Source: Pleurotus djamor (taxonomy: Eukaryota > Basidiomycota > Agaricomycetes > Agaricales > Pleurotaceae). From it: a stretch of 27,018 nt of DNA. The position numbers and the translations under genes are program-made. Of the stretch, positions 10,668-20,289 are shown one piece after another. A model generated the notes under the pieces. It was not told where the DNA came from and searched no databases. It saw nothing but the letters and a program-made list of their open reading frames with translations. The stretch spans positions 1 to 27,018 of the forward strand of contig JAPEVF010000624.1 of NCBI GenBank assembly GCA_029747585.1. The letters are read 5' to 3'. Numbering within the stretch: the stretch's first letter is position 1; the number at the start of each line of letters is the position of its first letter.

Positions 10668-11348
10668 TCAGCAGAGTTCAATATAATCAACATGTAAACC
10701 GCGTACCTCAAGGCCTAGGACATATAGGAAGTGTACCTGAGTCTGGGGGGATGAGTCTGGGGAAGCGGCGATGATGGGAGTCTGAGAGGAAATCCGCAAC
10801 TGGCAAGCACCTGGTCTGAGTGTGCCCATCAGGTTGGCGGCGTACAAAGGCGTGATAGCAGATAAACTGCTAGGTGAGTGGTTTACATTGATGGAGACAG
10901 CAGGGTGTGCGATGGGCAGCGAGAACCATGGTGGGCAGCGAGAACACGAGTGGTAGACATTTGGTAATGAGATGGCCAAGGTCTCACCAGGTCTCGCCAG
11001 ACTGTTTTGCTCTATTGGGTTCACCAGGGACCGACCTTTTCGCTGATGACCTTGCGTCGGCTTTCTGCCCTCCCATGTAGAAGGAAACTTCCTTCCGGAT
11101 TCTGAGAAGGCGCTTGCCTGCATCGTAATCCAGCAAAGCCAAAACATACTTGGCGGAGTCGTCAACAGCTGATTTCTCGTTGTCTGAACTTGCCATGTAT
11201 TGAAAAAATTCTGTTCCTCCTTGTTCAAATTGGGTCCTTCATCCTGTAGTAAGTACTCTCCAAGAGACAGTGGGTGCAGGAAGACAGTGCTGCGTAACAA
11301 AAAACGAGCAGTGTCGACATCTTCGGTAGTGATAGTCTGGGCATGCAA
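10668..11348 (-). CDS. Uncertain hypothetical ORF, 226 aa
   Basis: An ATG at 11348 opens a 226-codon frame without introns. Overlapping it in another frame, ATG 11196 to TGA 10984 encodes a 70-aa peptide (MASSDNEKSAVDDSAKYVLA...) that looks at least as protein-like, and its end (GACCTGGTGAGACC) could be a splice donor with an acceptor near 10863. I cannot tell which reading is real, and neither matches a family I know. The frame length is unlikely by chance, so some gene is probable here, between Trs65 (same strand) and Sec2 (opposite strand). Confidence 0.3.
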   Translation of the reverse strand: MHAQTITTEDVDTARFLLRSTVFLHPLSLGEYLLQDEGPNLNKEEQNFFNTWQVQTTRNQLLTTPPSMFWLCWITMQASAFSESGRKFPSTWEGRKPTQGHQRKGRSLVNPIEQNSLARPGETLAISLPNVYHSCSRCPPWFSLPIAHPAVSINVNHSPSSLSAITPLYAANLMGTLRPGACQLRISSQTPIIAASPDSSPQTQVHFLYVLGLEVRGLHVDYIELC

Positions 11349-11593
11349 GACAAGGCAGGCGTTGAGAAGAGATGATGATATAATTATGGCGGGTAGGTTA
11401 AACTGGAGTGATGACGCGTCGCGTGCAGAGATCCGTCATCCCTGAGTCAGGTGATGAGGTCGTGTCTTTATTTGCCAGCGACATTACGACCAAACATGGA
11501 CTGGTATGGATGGCCTCATCGCGTGGACCTCACTTTGCACATTGAATTTGTACGACAACCACTCTCCTTCAACAGCCTCGGGCTCAGGCTCTC

Positions 11594-12997
11594 ATGTTTC
11601 CATCATCACTCAAGTCGCCAGCCCTACCGCGACGATCCGACTCATTGAATGCAACTCAGCACAAATCCTCAATCCAACCCATATTCTTGACCATCGAGCA
11701 GGAGCTACATGATGCCAGACGCGTAGAGACACACGGTCAAGAAGATGACTTGCGCGGGGCGCTGGGGATGGTCATAAACCGTGTGGGGGAACTGGTAAAC
11801 TCCATTCATTTTATTAGGTGAACATGCTACTGACCAGTGAAACTTGTGACCATGCTGTTAGTCCACCATGCTCGCTGATGCGTACAAAACGCAGGCAGAT
11901 CTAGAAACCCAGCTAAACCTCGCGAAATCAAATCTCAAGCTTGTCATCGCGAATAACGAGATGCTCGAGGAAGCGCTGCGGCATGGCTCAGGAAACTCCA
12001 AAGACGTCGGCTGGCGACGGCGGAGTGGGCGAGATAGCACGCCAGAGCAGGGGTACAGACACAGCGTTGACTTGCCTATACCCGCTTCTGCTTCTACCAT
12101 CGACTCCAATCCCGACTTCCCCGCGCCTGGCTCCAGTACACGGCCTGCATCCCCGGCACCAAGTCAACAAGAGAACAGCCGATTTTTCAAGTTTCGGTTT
12201 AGCGGATCGTCGGCGAACTCGACCCCACCAATGAATCATCTCACGTCGCCATCGTTACCGACGTTACCTACACAATCGCAGTTGAAGGAAATGGAAGATC
12301 TTTCGGCAGAGCTAGAGAAAGAGCGTCTCAAGGCTAAGAAGGCATTGGAAGATAAAGTATCATTAGAAGCAGAATTAGAGAGCCTGTCTCAGGCCCTCTT
12401 CGAAGAGGTGAGTCGCGTTTGATCCCCCTCATCCATGTCTCCATATTGAACCTATTACAGGCCAATAAAATGGTTGCTACTGAACGCATCAAACGCGCCG
12501 AAACGGAAGAAGAACTACGAGAAGCTATCCTGGAGAAAGAAGCCCTCAGGAGTGCATTGAAGCTCATAGAAGGCGAGAATAGCCATCTTCGTTCAAACTC
12601 ACATTCAAGCCCCATCCTCCCGCCATCACTTTCGTCAAACGAAACCTTCCGTGCTCCGTCGCGCTCGCGGTCCTCTTCGGAAGTCGCAGTCAAGTCCCGT
12701 CCTACGACGCCAACCTCCATACGACTACCGGAGTCACCAGAACCAACTGCTAATGGTTCTACGGATTCGAAATCAGATGAACCCCCCGATGCTCGTACCC
12801 CAACTAGTCCAGAAGCTGTTCTTCCATCAGAGGAGTCTACCACCCAATTTGCGACGTACCGATCTTCTCAACAGTACATCGGTCCGGATATACCAGATTC
12901 ACCTTGGGCTGATGTACCTTCTGCTTCACCTCGGTCTTCGATGTCATCGCCAGAGAGTACGTTAGTATCTGCGGCCGCGCTGTATGCGATACGGTAG
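11594..12997 (+). CDS. SEC2: Sec2/Rabin8-type Rab guanine nucleotide exchange factor
   Basis: The exons are 11594-11794, 11862-12407 and 12461-12997; the introns are 67 and 53 nt, both GT-AG and phase 0; 427 aa. The Sec2 coiled-coil exchange domain spans about residues 208-292 and includes LSQALFEE joined across the second intron to ANKMVATER, the most conserved stretch of the family. A further coiled coil lies at 38-110. A long Ser/Pro-rich tail ends in SPWADVPSASPRS. In yeast Sec2 activates Sec4 on secretory vesicles, is recruited by Ypt32 and drives exocytosis and tip growth. An in-frame stop at 11543-11545 makes ATG 11594 the first usable start of this exon; an upstream exon is possible. 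The protein is shorter than budding-yeast Sec2 and lacks a recognisable C-terminal half. Confidence 0.88.
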
Positions 12998-13904
12998 AAC
13001 ACAGGTTTGAGGAATGCATTCATTTTGTATCATAAATACCATTCATTGTTCATATCATCACTAGGATCACTAGGGGAAATACATTGCTGGCCATGGACTT
13101 CATTTAATGTCATTGATACTTCCCTGAGCAGATTGCTTGGATCCACTCTGCCGCTAGCCTGCCTTAGACATTCATTGGCTATGGTTTCGTCCCTTCATTG
13201 ACTTGTCAGAGCAATGAGAACGAAAACCTTCATTAGGTTCAGCAAGATACTACGGGCAATACCTCGGCGCCACCACTATCACGGGAGGACACGACGAGCA
13301 AACCTGCACATGTAATTCTATTGGTATGTTCAGAAAGATTGTTCCGTGGCTTAGCACCGTACCGCGTGCCCGGTAAGCGGTCCACTCAGAGATACGAAAT
13401 CAAAAACATGGAAATCAAGCAAAGGAGATTACTCGAGGACGATGTCTTGTCGTTTGTAGGTGGGGGCGTTGTAGCGCCCTGTCGGTCCGCCTTGGATCGG
13501 AACGCGGAGGTGCTGTCAGGTGAGAAGTCCATTGATTCGCCCGCCTAACGAAGCTAATGGTGCGAAGATAGCCGGATATATAACGGGGGAACTGTGCACT
13601 CTGCCGCAGAATCTAGGCCTGGCGTGACAGCTGCACTTGGTTCAATTCAAACTTGGGGTCCAAACGTTCACCTATGACGGTGATCATTGGTGTTTCGAGA
13701 AAGCTGGCATTCCTGATTCGTGCAAATTTAGCGTTGTGCATCCGATGCCGCTAAGCAATGTCCGGCATACAAAAACACAAGAGGATTTATCCGCGAAGTT
13801 ATCTATGACGAGGCTTGGCTAAACCACGGGCGATGGAGGTGCAGTGACCACTCACTATATAAAGAAGTCAATGTACTTCTATCGACCTCCAGGTTCGTCC
13901 AGCA
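12998..13904. other. Intergenic region between Sec2 and GH62 copy a
   Basis: No supported gene. Short open frames (13321-13548, 13637-13822) show no domain. The last 100 nt form the GH62 promoter. Confidence 0.55.
13856..13864 (+). promoter_or_regulatory. TATA box of GH62 copy a
   Basis: TATATAAAG ends 40 nt before the start codon at 13905, a strong TATA element as usual for inducible secreted-enzyme genes. GH62 copy b has no equally good match at this distance. Confidence 0.7.
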
Positions 13905-15103
13905 ATGAAGTGTGCGAATATCCTATCACTATTCGTGTCAGCAGCAGTCGTCGTCGCTCAGTGTCCACTTCCAACCACTTGGAGATGGACATCTTCCGGC
14001 GCTCTTGCGCAACCACAAAATGGGTGGGTATCACTCAAAGACTTTACCGTCGCTCCGTACAACGGCGGTCAACTCGTCTATGCCACCGACTACGGTTCAA
14101 ACTGGGGATCCATGGGTTTCTCAGTTGTCTCCAACGTCAACCAACTAGGGTCTGCTACTCAAACTGGCATGACCTCTAGCGCCGTTGCGCCTACGCTCTT
14201 CTACTTCGCGCCCAAGAGCATTTGGATCCTTGCCCACCAATGGGGTCCTACGGCATTCTCGTACCGCACCTCCACCAATCCTGCCAATGTCAACGGATGG
14301 TCAGCCGCCCAGCCGCTATTCACCGGAACGATTTCTGGCTCTAGCACTGGTCCCATCGACCAAACCCTCATCGCCGACAGCACGACCATGTACCTCTTCT
14401 TCTGTGGAGACAATGGAAGTGTCTACAGGGCTAGTATGCCTATTGGAAACTTCCCAGGAAACTTCGGCACTTCATCCACTGTCGTCATGTCCGATACGAC
14501 CAACAATCTCTTCGAAGCCATCCAGATTTACACCGTTCAAGGCCAGAACAGGTACTTGATGATCATCGAAGCCATCGGTGCCAACGGTCGTTACTTCCGC
14601 TCTTTCACGGCCACCAGTCTCGGTGGATCTTGGACTCCTCAGGCAACGAGCGAGTCCAGTCCGTTTGCCGGCAAGGCAAACAGCGGTGCGACATGGACGA
14701 ACGATATCAGCCATGGAGAGCTCGTCCGTGTCAGCGCCGACCAGACCTTCACCATCAATGCTTGCAACGGTCTTCAATTCCTGTACCAGGGTCGCTCGCC
14801 ATCGTCTGGAGGAGATTATAACACTCTTCCTTACCGACCAGGTGTTTTGACGCTCACGAGTGGTAGCAATCCCGGCAGTGGAACTTCATCAAGCGCAAGT
14901 ACTCCGACCACCACTCCCAGTAACCCTGGAACTTGTGCTGCGCTTTACGGTCAATGTGGAGGTACCCTTCTTCGCATCTTCTTTGCATTCCTTTTATCTG
15001 ACCGACTGTCTTCNTTTTTTTAGGCTCCGGATACACTGGACCAACTTGCTGCGCAAGTGGGACATGTACTTTCTCCAACCAATGGTACTCTCAATGCGTA
15101 TAA
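13905..15103 (+). CDS. GH62 alpha-L-arabinofuranosidase with C-terminal CBM1
   Basis: The exons are 13905-14961 and 15024-15103 (62-nt intron containing the N at 15014); 378 aa. A signal peptide covers about residues 1-18. The GH62 five-bladed propeller follows (about 19-320), with the expected catalytic triad: base Asp46 in SLKDFTV, pKa-modulating Asp152 in GPIDQT and acid Glu204 in NLFEA. A Ser/Thr/Pro linker (about 320-342) leads to a complete six-cysteine CBM1 ([10 protein letters not shown], then [12 protein letters not shown]...WYSQCV). Members remove arabinose side chains from arabinoxylan with inversion, and CBM1 tethers them to cellulose. The intron splits the CBM1 at a Gly codon in phase 1, and copy b retains that intron position. 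The gene is complete and looks functional. Confidence 0.96.
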
Positions 15104-15585
15104 GAAATTTCTCTGCACCATGATAAGTACCCTCAGGTACGCCGCGTTGGAAACTACTGTCGCTAGTACTCAAGTACTCACTGCCATTTATACAGAAGTC
15201 CTCCGCGAGCTACCTTCACCTCATCCTTTCCATCCGTAGTCCCAAGCACATTTGTACGAAGGAGTCCCTCTCCATTTTAGATATGAGCTTTTAAATGCAG
15301 TTCAAATACCTTGAATTTTCATACCTGTTGTTTGGACAATACCAAAAGGGACTCGTATCAGATACATCTCGCCCATGAATGAACAATTCCTTTTCGTGGA
15401 CTGATAAACGATTCCTCCCGAACACAGAAAATTTCATCGTTATACTGAGAGTAGCGAACAACGGGTGAACGACATGAGGTACATTGAGGAAGCGGGCATG
15501 CTCAGCTTAGTAAGTAGTAAGTACTCTAGTTATTAGAAATCTGACTGGGCGGCGTAGCAATAGGCTGATTCTACATACTATGTAT
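15104..15585. other. Intergenic region, convergent 3' ends
   Basis: Lies between the stop of GH62 copy a (+) and the stop of the F-box gene (-). I see no gene or notable repeat. Confidence 0.6.
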
Positions 15586-16851
15586 TTATAATTTACCCAC
15601 TAGATGTATCTCACCGCGATCTACGAGGCCTAGCAACTCCTCCACCAATGCTTCCGGAACCGCAGAGCCGTCGGGCTGGATGTCCAGTCTTTGCAATTTA
15701 GCAACTTTCTCTTGCTCTCGCATCCGCGAGCGAACGAAGTCAATTGTGGGCGAGCACAATGGCAAAGTCACGTCGCGCAACTGCGGGAGCAAGCACCCTG
15801 ATGGATGGTCGGTCATACCACGAATGTATTCCTGCATGAGACCTCTGACACTGCGCATGGAAAGTTTGACCAAGGCGGGAAGCTTCTCAAGGATTAAGAT
15901 GAGCGAATCGTCTGAGATACGTCCCCCGAAGAGCTTCAACGAGGCGAGGGGTGCTGATGAGCGAGTGAGGAAACCGTGCAGAGGTGGGAATATATCGTGA
16001 CCAGCTCCCAACCCCGAGTCCATTTCCAATTCCAACAAGGATGGGAGATCGAGGCGCGAGACAGCCGATGAAGAGTGCCTGCCGAAGAGTGAAAGCTTTA
16101 CGAGGTTTTCGTTGTGCACATTGATTGATGGGATATCGGTGAAGTCATTGATCACTAGAATGGCTGTCTCTAACATATGACATTGATTGAGAAGCCAGAA
16201 CAACTCCCGAAGACCGCCACGAAGGTCTAGGTGTCGAAGTAGACGGGGGTGGATGTCCTTGCCATACAAAATACGGTTAAGTCCTACGTCGGTAGCGAGT
16301 AGATTTTTCCAACGATGGGAGTGCTCTGCTAAGAGTTTGGGAACAGCGTCCGCTTCGCTGTCCAGGTCATTCAACCCGCTCTTCACGTTGACAGATAAGG
16401 GCCAACCGCGCGATCGTTCGATATGCGCCAATACACCTGGGAGTGAGGATTGGGCGGCTTTCATGATATAGATGGAGACCCAAAGTGAAGGATTCGATAA
16501 TGCGACTTCTCTCCATGCCTGACACACCCAAGATGCCACCCACGGTGCTTTGGGCATGGTGATGGATTCGTCGGCAATTTCAGCTTCTACAAAAGCAAGC
16601 AGGAGGACATGGACCACATCCCGTGAAAGGCGTCGGATGGGTGATACGACTTGAGTGAGCTGGTCGAATTGGCATTGCACGTCCCAGCGCTTGGACAAGA
16701 GTCGGTTTATCTGAGCGTCCAGATCATCCAGCCGACCTTGGGTAGTACCGATCTCCTTCAGGACAGTCGTGCGCTCTGATATGGAGGGAAGGCTATTCGT
16801 TTGAGAAAGGAAGGACCAACGTTCTGGGAGAGATTCGGGCCTGTATTCCAT
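15586..16851 (-). CDS. F-box-like protein
   Basis: A single exon of 421 aa. The frame stays open upstream to an ATG at 17022, but residues between 17022 and 16852 are a hydrophobic, Phe/Ser/Pro-rich stretch that reads like untranslated leader; the ATG at 16851 (MEYRPESLPERW) gives the usual layout of the large agaricomycete family. That layout is a short coiled coil (about 27-68), then an F-box-like helix set (71-125: PIRRLSRDVVHVLL, APWVASWVCQAWREVAL, PSLW), then leucine-rich repeat-like sequence to the end. F-box proteins present substrates to SCF ubiquitin ligases through Skp1; the target here is unknown. The gene lies between the inverted GH62 copies, 195 nt downstream of PEBP copy 2 on the same strand. 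Confidence 0.85.
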   Translation of the reverse strand: MEYRPESLPERWSFLSQTNSLPSISERTTVLKEIGTTQGRLDDLDAQINRLLSKRWDVQCQFDQLTQVVSPIRRLSRDVVHVLLLAFVEAEIADESITMPKAPWVASWVCQAWREVALSNPSLWVSIYIMKAAQSSLPGVLAHIERSRGWPLSVNVKSGLNDLDSEADAVPKLLAEHSHRWKNLLATDVGLNRILYGKDIHPRLLRHLDLRGGLRELFWLLNQCHMLETAILVINDFTDIPSINVHNENLVKLSLFGRHSSSAVSRLDLPSLLELEMDSGLGAGHDIFPPLHGFLTRSSAPLASLKLFGGRISDDSLILILEKLPALVKLSMRSVRGLMQEYIRGMTDHPSGCLLPQLRDVTLPLCSPTIDFVRSRMREQEKVAKLQRLDIQPDGSAVPEALVEELLGLVDRGEIHLVGKL

Positions 16852-17045
16852 GAGAAAGAAACATGGCGGGGAAAGGGAGCGAAACTCACTCCATGGAGGC
16901 TGACTGGAGGAAGGAAAGAACAAAAATTCCAGAGAAAGAAAAAGATAGACAGAAAAGGGATGAACGTGATTCTGTGAGCGCCTACCTGCTATGATGTTCA
17001 GGTTCTTGCTTGGATACCACATGTTTGAATGTTGACTTCATCTTA

Positions 17046-17981
17046 TCAGAGCATGACTAGTAATACAGTGAGGGTTGAAAAGAATAACGAGGCTCGACCG
17101 AATAGTTCTGGGACAGTGGAAATGGCAGAATTCGTCGTCGCCGGCGCGTGCGAGTCAGACGATGTGCCTGTGGCTTGTTGGCTCGTCGAACTACTGGACG
17201 ATGCCGATCCCTCTGGTGCAACGTAGAAGTACGTTCCTGCGACAGGCCCTGTGAGCATGACTTGCTCGGCCAATCGGGTGATGTTGAAGTTGGTTCGAGG
17301 CGTAGAGGAGTTGACAAATGACGTTGACGTGGTGCCGAAGTTGGTATCACTGGTAGGAAGTGTATTCTGATCGTAGGCCAAAAGGACGTATCTGTTGAAG
17401 GTCCATGTTTAGTGGTTTAGGGAAGAAGTGGAGAATATACTCGCCTGTGCGGTGCGGAACCCGCTGGAGGGTTCGGACCAGTATACTCCATGACCGCCCG
17501 ACTCTGATTCACCAATGACGGTGTAGTTTCCGTAAGCTCCCCACGCAACTCAAAGTCACCTCCCAGGAAGTGAAGAAACTGGGCAGGAGAGGGTGATTCG
17601 GGTGTTGGTGCATCCGGATCAATCAAGGCGACGGCAAACGTCTGTGGTACAAACGATGGCGGCAAGCCCGATATGCCAAACGTTGGGATTGAAGAAGTTT
17701 CTGCAATGATTTCAATTTGTAAATTCCTACGGGTATTCTCTAAAGATGAACTTACGAGCCTTGGTCAAGTTCATCCCCAGCGTAACAGGGATTCTGGTCG
17801 AACTCCCTGGCTCCGTGAAGAACACTTCAAAGACACCACCCGGTTCAAATGATGGGATAACATCCGGTACAATCCTTGCTTGTGTGAACGACCTTTGAAC
17901 TGTCTCAGTCGTGATTTCTTGGGCGAAACTGCCGTCGAGGAGGGCGGCGCCCAGGATGGTGAGGACGGTGAAGCGTATCAT
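17046..17981 (-). CDS. Secreted GPI-type phosphatidylethanolamine-binding-like protein (PEBP copy 2)
   Basis: The exons are 17981-17756, 17700-17445 and 17391-17046; 275 aa. Intron 1 is GT-AG (55 nt). Intron 2 (17392-17444, 53 nt) starts with GC, not GT: AG|GCGAGT. The signal peptide ends near SFA-QE (residue 20). The PEBP signatures are DPDAP (103-107) and GPNPPAGSAPHRYVLLAY across intron 2. A Ser/Thr-rich segment is followed by a clean hydrophobic C-terminal tail (ASLFFSTLTVLLVML), a good GPI-anchor signal, which places the protein on the cell surface or wall. Both intron positions and phases match copy 1. The ATG at 17981 is chosen because it starts the signal peptide; the upstream ATG at 18092 would add a poor leader. 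The ligand is unknown. Confidence 0.92.
17392..17444 (-). other. GC-AG intron in PEBP copy 2
   Basis: The donor reads AG|GCGAGT and the acceptor CAACAG|A. Only this junction gives PHRYVLLAY in frame; using the GT three bases further on forces an early stop. Copy 1 has an ordinary GT donor at the same place. Confidence 0.85.
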
Positions 17982-18349
17982 CGATGAGATGGTCAGAAAG
18001 CAGATTGCTGCGTATTCCAGTGCACCGTAACGCGACCGTATGGGGTCAGCGCCGCCAGCACATGCTATGAGGGGGTGGGTGACATGGAACACGTTGAGTG
18101 CTGAGTCAAGCCAACCCTGGAACCCCTCTGACCCCTGCTGAATGACAGGGGCGGAATGGAAGACTTCAAAACTTCAGATCTCAGACAGAGCCCAATCTGA
18201 CACCACGAGGAAGCAATCCACCTGTGAGGAACGCGNTTTTTTTCGCAGTAGTAGTGACCACGTATACTTAAATCCAGCTTAGAGGGAAACGAAAGGAGGA
18301 GTCGTGGCACAATGATCCCCATCGACCTAGAGCAGTGGTCGTCTTATTA

Positions 18350-18520
18350 TTAAATACATTGTGAGTATCATTCATTGAGGACAGCGCATGTCCCACTCAA
18401 GCACCAGTTAGGCCAGCTGTGACCACTACCTGTAGGACAGTGGCGTCAATAAGAGAGGGAAAATAGGATAAAGGTAGATGTGTATTTACCTCCACATTGA
18501 CCGTACAGCGAAGTGTAGGC
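18350..18520 (-). pseudogene. Fossil CBM1 of GH62 copy b
   Basis: Directly after the TGA that ends GH62b, the same frame continues AYTSLYGQCG, then a 60-nt GT-AG intron (18489-18430) at exactly the phase-1 Gly codon used in copy a, then GSGHSWPNWCLSGTCAVLNE, a second TGA (18370-18368), YSQCI and TAA at 18350. This is a CBM1 still alignable over its whole length. The first TGA sits where the first Cys of the six-Cys form is expected, PTCC has become PNWC, and the WYSQC Trp codon has become TGA. The GTGAGC at the first stop could also serve as a splice donor, but joining it to the known acceptor gives an immediate TAG, so no CBM1 is produced that way. Confidence 0.88.
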
Positions 18521-19555
18521 TCACGGAGTGCTACTAAAGGTTGGAGCAGTTGCAAAAGCGGTAGATGTGACACTAGGGTTCTCGCCATTGACGAGGGTCA
18601 AAAGACCAGGTCGGTACGGAAGGAGACCGTAATCTCCCCCTGAAGCAGGATCGCGACCTTGGTGGAGGAATTGAAGGCCATTGCAGGCATTGATGGTGAA
18701 AGTTTGATCTGCACTGACACGAACTAATTCTCCGTGGCTAATATCATTCGTCCAGGTAGCCCCGCTATTTGCTTTCCCAGCAAACGGGTTGGACTCGGTT
18801 GTAGCGAGGGGTGTCCAATCCCCACCAAGGTCAGTCGCCGTGAACGAGCGGAAGTAACGATCACCGCTGGCACCGATTGCTTCGACTAGCATGAGATATT
18901 GATTTTGGCCCTCAACGGTGTAAACTTGAACGGCTTCGTAGAGATTGTCAGCGGTGTCGGATAGGATGAGAGTGGAGTCGTCGCCGAAATTCCCTGGGAA
19001 GTCTTCAATCGGCATGCTGGCTCTGTATATATTGCCACTGTCTGCGCCGAAGAAGAGGTATATAGTCGCGTTGTCGGCGATCACGGTCTGGTCGATGGGA
19101 CCCGTGTTTGGGGGAGTCACAATGGAACCGGTGAACAGCGGTTGCGGCAATGACCACCCAGTGACATTAGCCGGGTTGGTGGAAGTGCGGTACGAAAATG
19201 TGGTAGGACCCCATTGGTGAGTGAGGATCCAGATGTCTTTGGGTGCAAAGTAGAAGAGGGTAGGCGCAACGGCTCCAGGGTTCATGCCAGTTTGGGTGGC
19301 AGAGCCCAATTCAGTGAGGTCGTTGGAAATGGGTGAGAAACCCATAGAGCCCCAGCTCGGCGTACCAAAAGTGGTGGCATACACGAGCTGCCCTCCCTTA
19401 TATGGCGCAACGGTGAAGTCCTTCAAAGAGACCCATCCGTTCTGTGGTTGCGCCAAAGGGCCAATAGAAGTCCAGCGAAATGTCGAAGGAAGGGGACACT
19501 GTGCAACGACAGCTGCCGCCGATACGACCAGAGTCACAGCAAGTTGAGACCTCAT
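18521..19555 (-). CDS. GH62 alpha-L-arabinofuranosidase without CBM (copy b)
   Basis: A single exon of 344 aa. A signal peptide covers about 1-18, followed by a full GH62 domain very similar to copy a (identical [17 protein letters not shown] and [19 protein letters not shown]). The catalytic residues are kept: Asp46 (SLKDFTV), Asp155 (GPIDQT) and Glu207 (NLYEA). The protein stops at FSSTP inside the linker because of a TGA at 18523-18521, so the product is a free catalytic domain. It is the inverted paralogue of the gene at 13.9-15.1 kb. Without CBM1 it would be expected to act on soluble arabinoxylan rather than on cellulose-bound substrate. The catalytic part shows no decay. Confidence 0.95.
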   Translation of the reverse strand: MRSQLAVTLVVSAAAVVAQCPLPSTFRWTSIGPLAQPQNGWVSLKDFTVAPYKGGQLVYATTFGTPSWGSMGFSPISNDLTELGSATQTGMNPGAVAPTLFYFAPKDIWILTHQWGPTTFSYRTSTNPANVTGWSLPQPLFTGSIVTPPNTGPIDQTVIADNATIYLFFGADSGNIYRASMPIEDFPGNFGDDSTLILSDTADNLYEAVQVYTVEGQNQYLMLVEAIGASGDRYFRSFTATDLGGDWTPLATTESNPFAGKANSGATWTNDISHGELVRVSADQTFTINACNGLQFLHQGRDPASGGDYGLLPYRPGLLTLVNGENPSVTSTAFATAPTFSSTP

Positions 19556-20289
19556 TGAGAGGGAATGCCTTGTGCAAAGAGATTTCAGTTTATGACGCCT
19601 TCGATTGTGGTCAGAACATACATAACCAGTTGAGCGTCACCGAGAATTCTGCGGGATCCGTCGGTTCTAAGAATCACTGTCAGGACTCAAAGGTGAACGT
19701 TGGTTAGGCGTCGCCGATAATTTTGCGGGAAACATCTTCTTTCGCTAAGAGCGACCTATGCATATGGGATAAATCAGGTTCTACAAAAGACAAGTGGCAT
19801 GCGCCGGCTGCACAAAGTGTTGCACCTGACTCATTCTTCTGAATAGTCTTGATTCTTGAAAGTTGCGATTTCTGTGACAGTCAGGTAGTCCAGTATTGAA
19901 CGTTGATCAGTGGAACATTTGCGAGGAGTTTCAAGGGCCGAAATACTGGCATGCATTCGGTGTTGATGTAGATGCATGACTCGGATGGATGAGAAGAAGC
20001 CATTTAAATTTTGCCCTAGCCAGCCCCTGTTCATTCAGGAACATTTAAGCTCTCTGACTCCAGACGAGCGTGTTATGGCTCGATCGACCTTCGGGTAAAA
20101 TTGAGAGGGATTTGGCCGTCGAAAATGAGAATAGAGCTCAGAGACTGAGTGTGGCTCAGCCACCAGCACCAAGCCTCCCTCAAAGATTGAAAAAACGAGC
20201 GATCATAAGTAGTTGGTAAAGGTTTACATAACTTCGCAGATGTCTCATCGCTATGGGTTACTTATTTCTCTCTCACTCTCTCTGTCTTT
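19556..20289. other. Intergenic region upstream of GH62 copy b
   Basis: The promoter side of GH62b and the 3' side of membrane-protein gene A. It holds an imperfect 23-nt repeat pair (listed) and a CT-rich tract near 20267-20290. No gene was seen. Confidence 0.6.
19634..19730. repeat. Imperfect 23-nt direct repeats in GH62b promoter
   Basis: 19634-19656 and 19708-19730 share the pattern GCGTCrCCGAkAATTyTGCG plus GGA, 20 of 23 positions identical, 74 nt apart. They lie 79 and 153 nt upstream of the GH62b start codon. The spacing and position suit a paired transcription-factor site, but no known factor is assigned. Confidence 0.6.

Noticed and set aside
16852..17022. In-frame 57-residue N-terminal extension of the F-box protein starting at ATG 17022
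   Set aside because: The extension is hydrophobic and Phe/Ser/Pro-rich, unlike the family, and the ATG at 16851 gives the usual start; treated as leader.
18430..18588. Short minus-strand ORF 18397-18588 as a separate small protein
   Set aside because: It is an out-of-frame reading across the fossil CBM1 and its intron.
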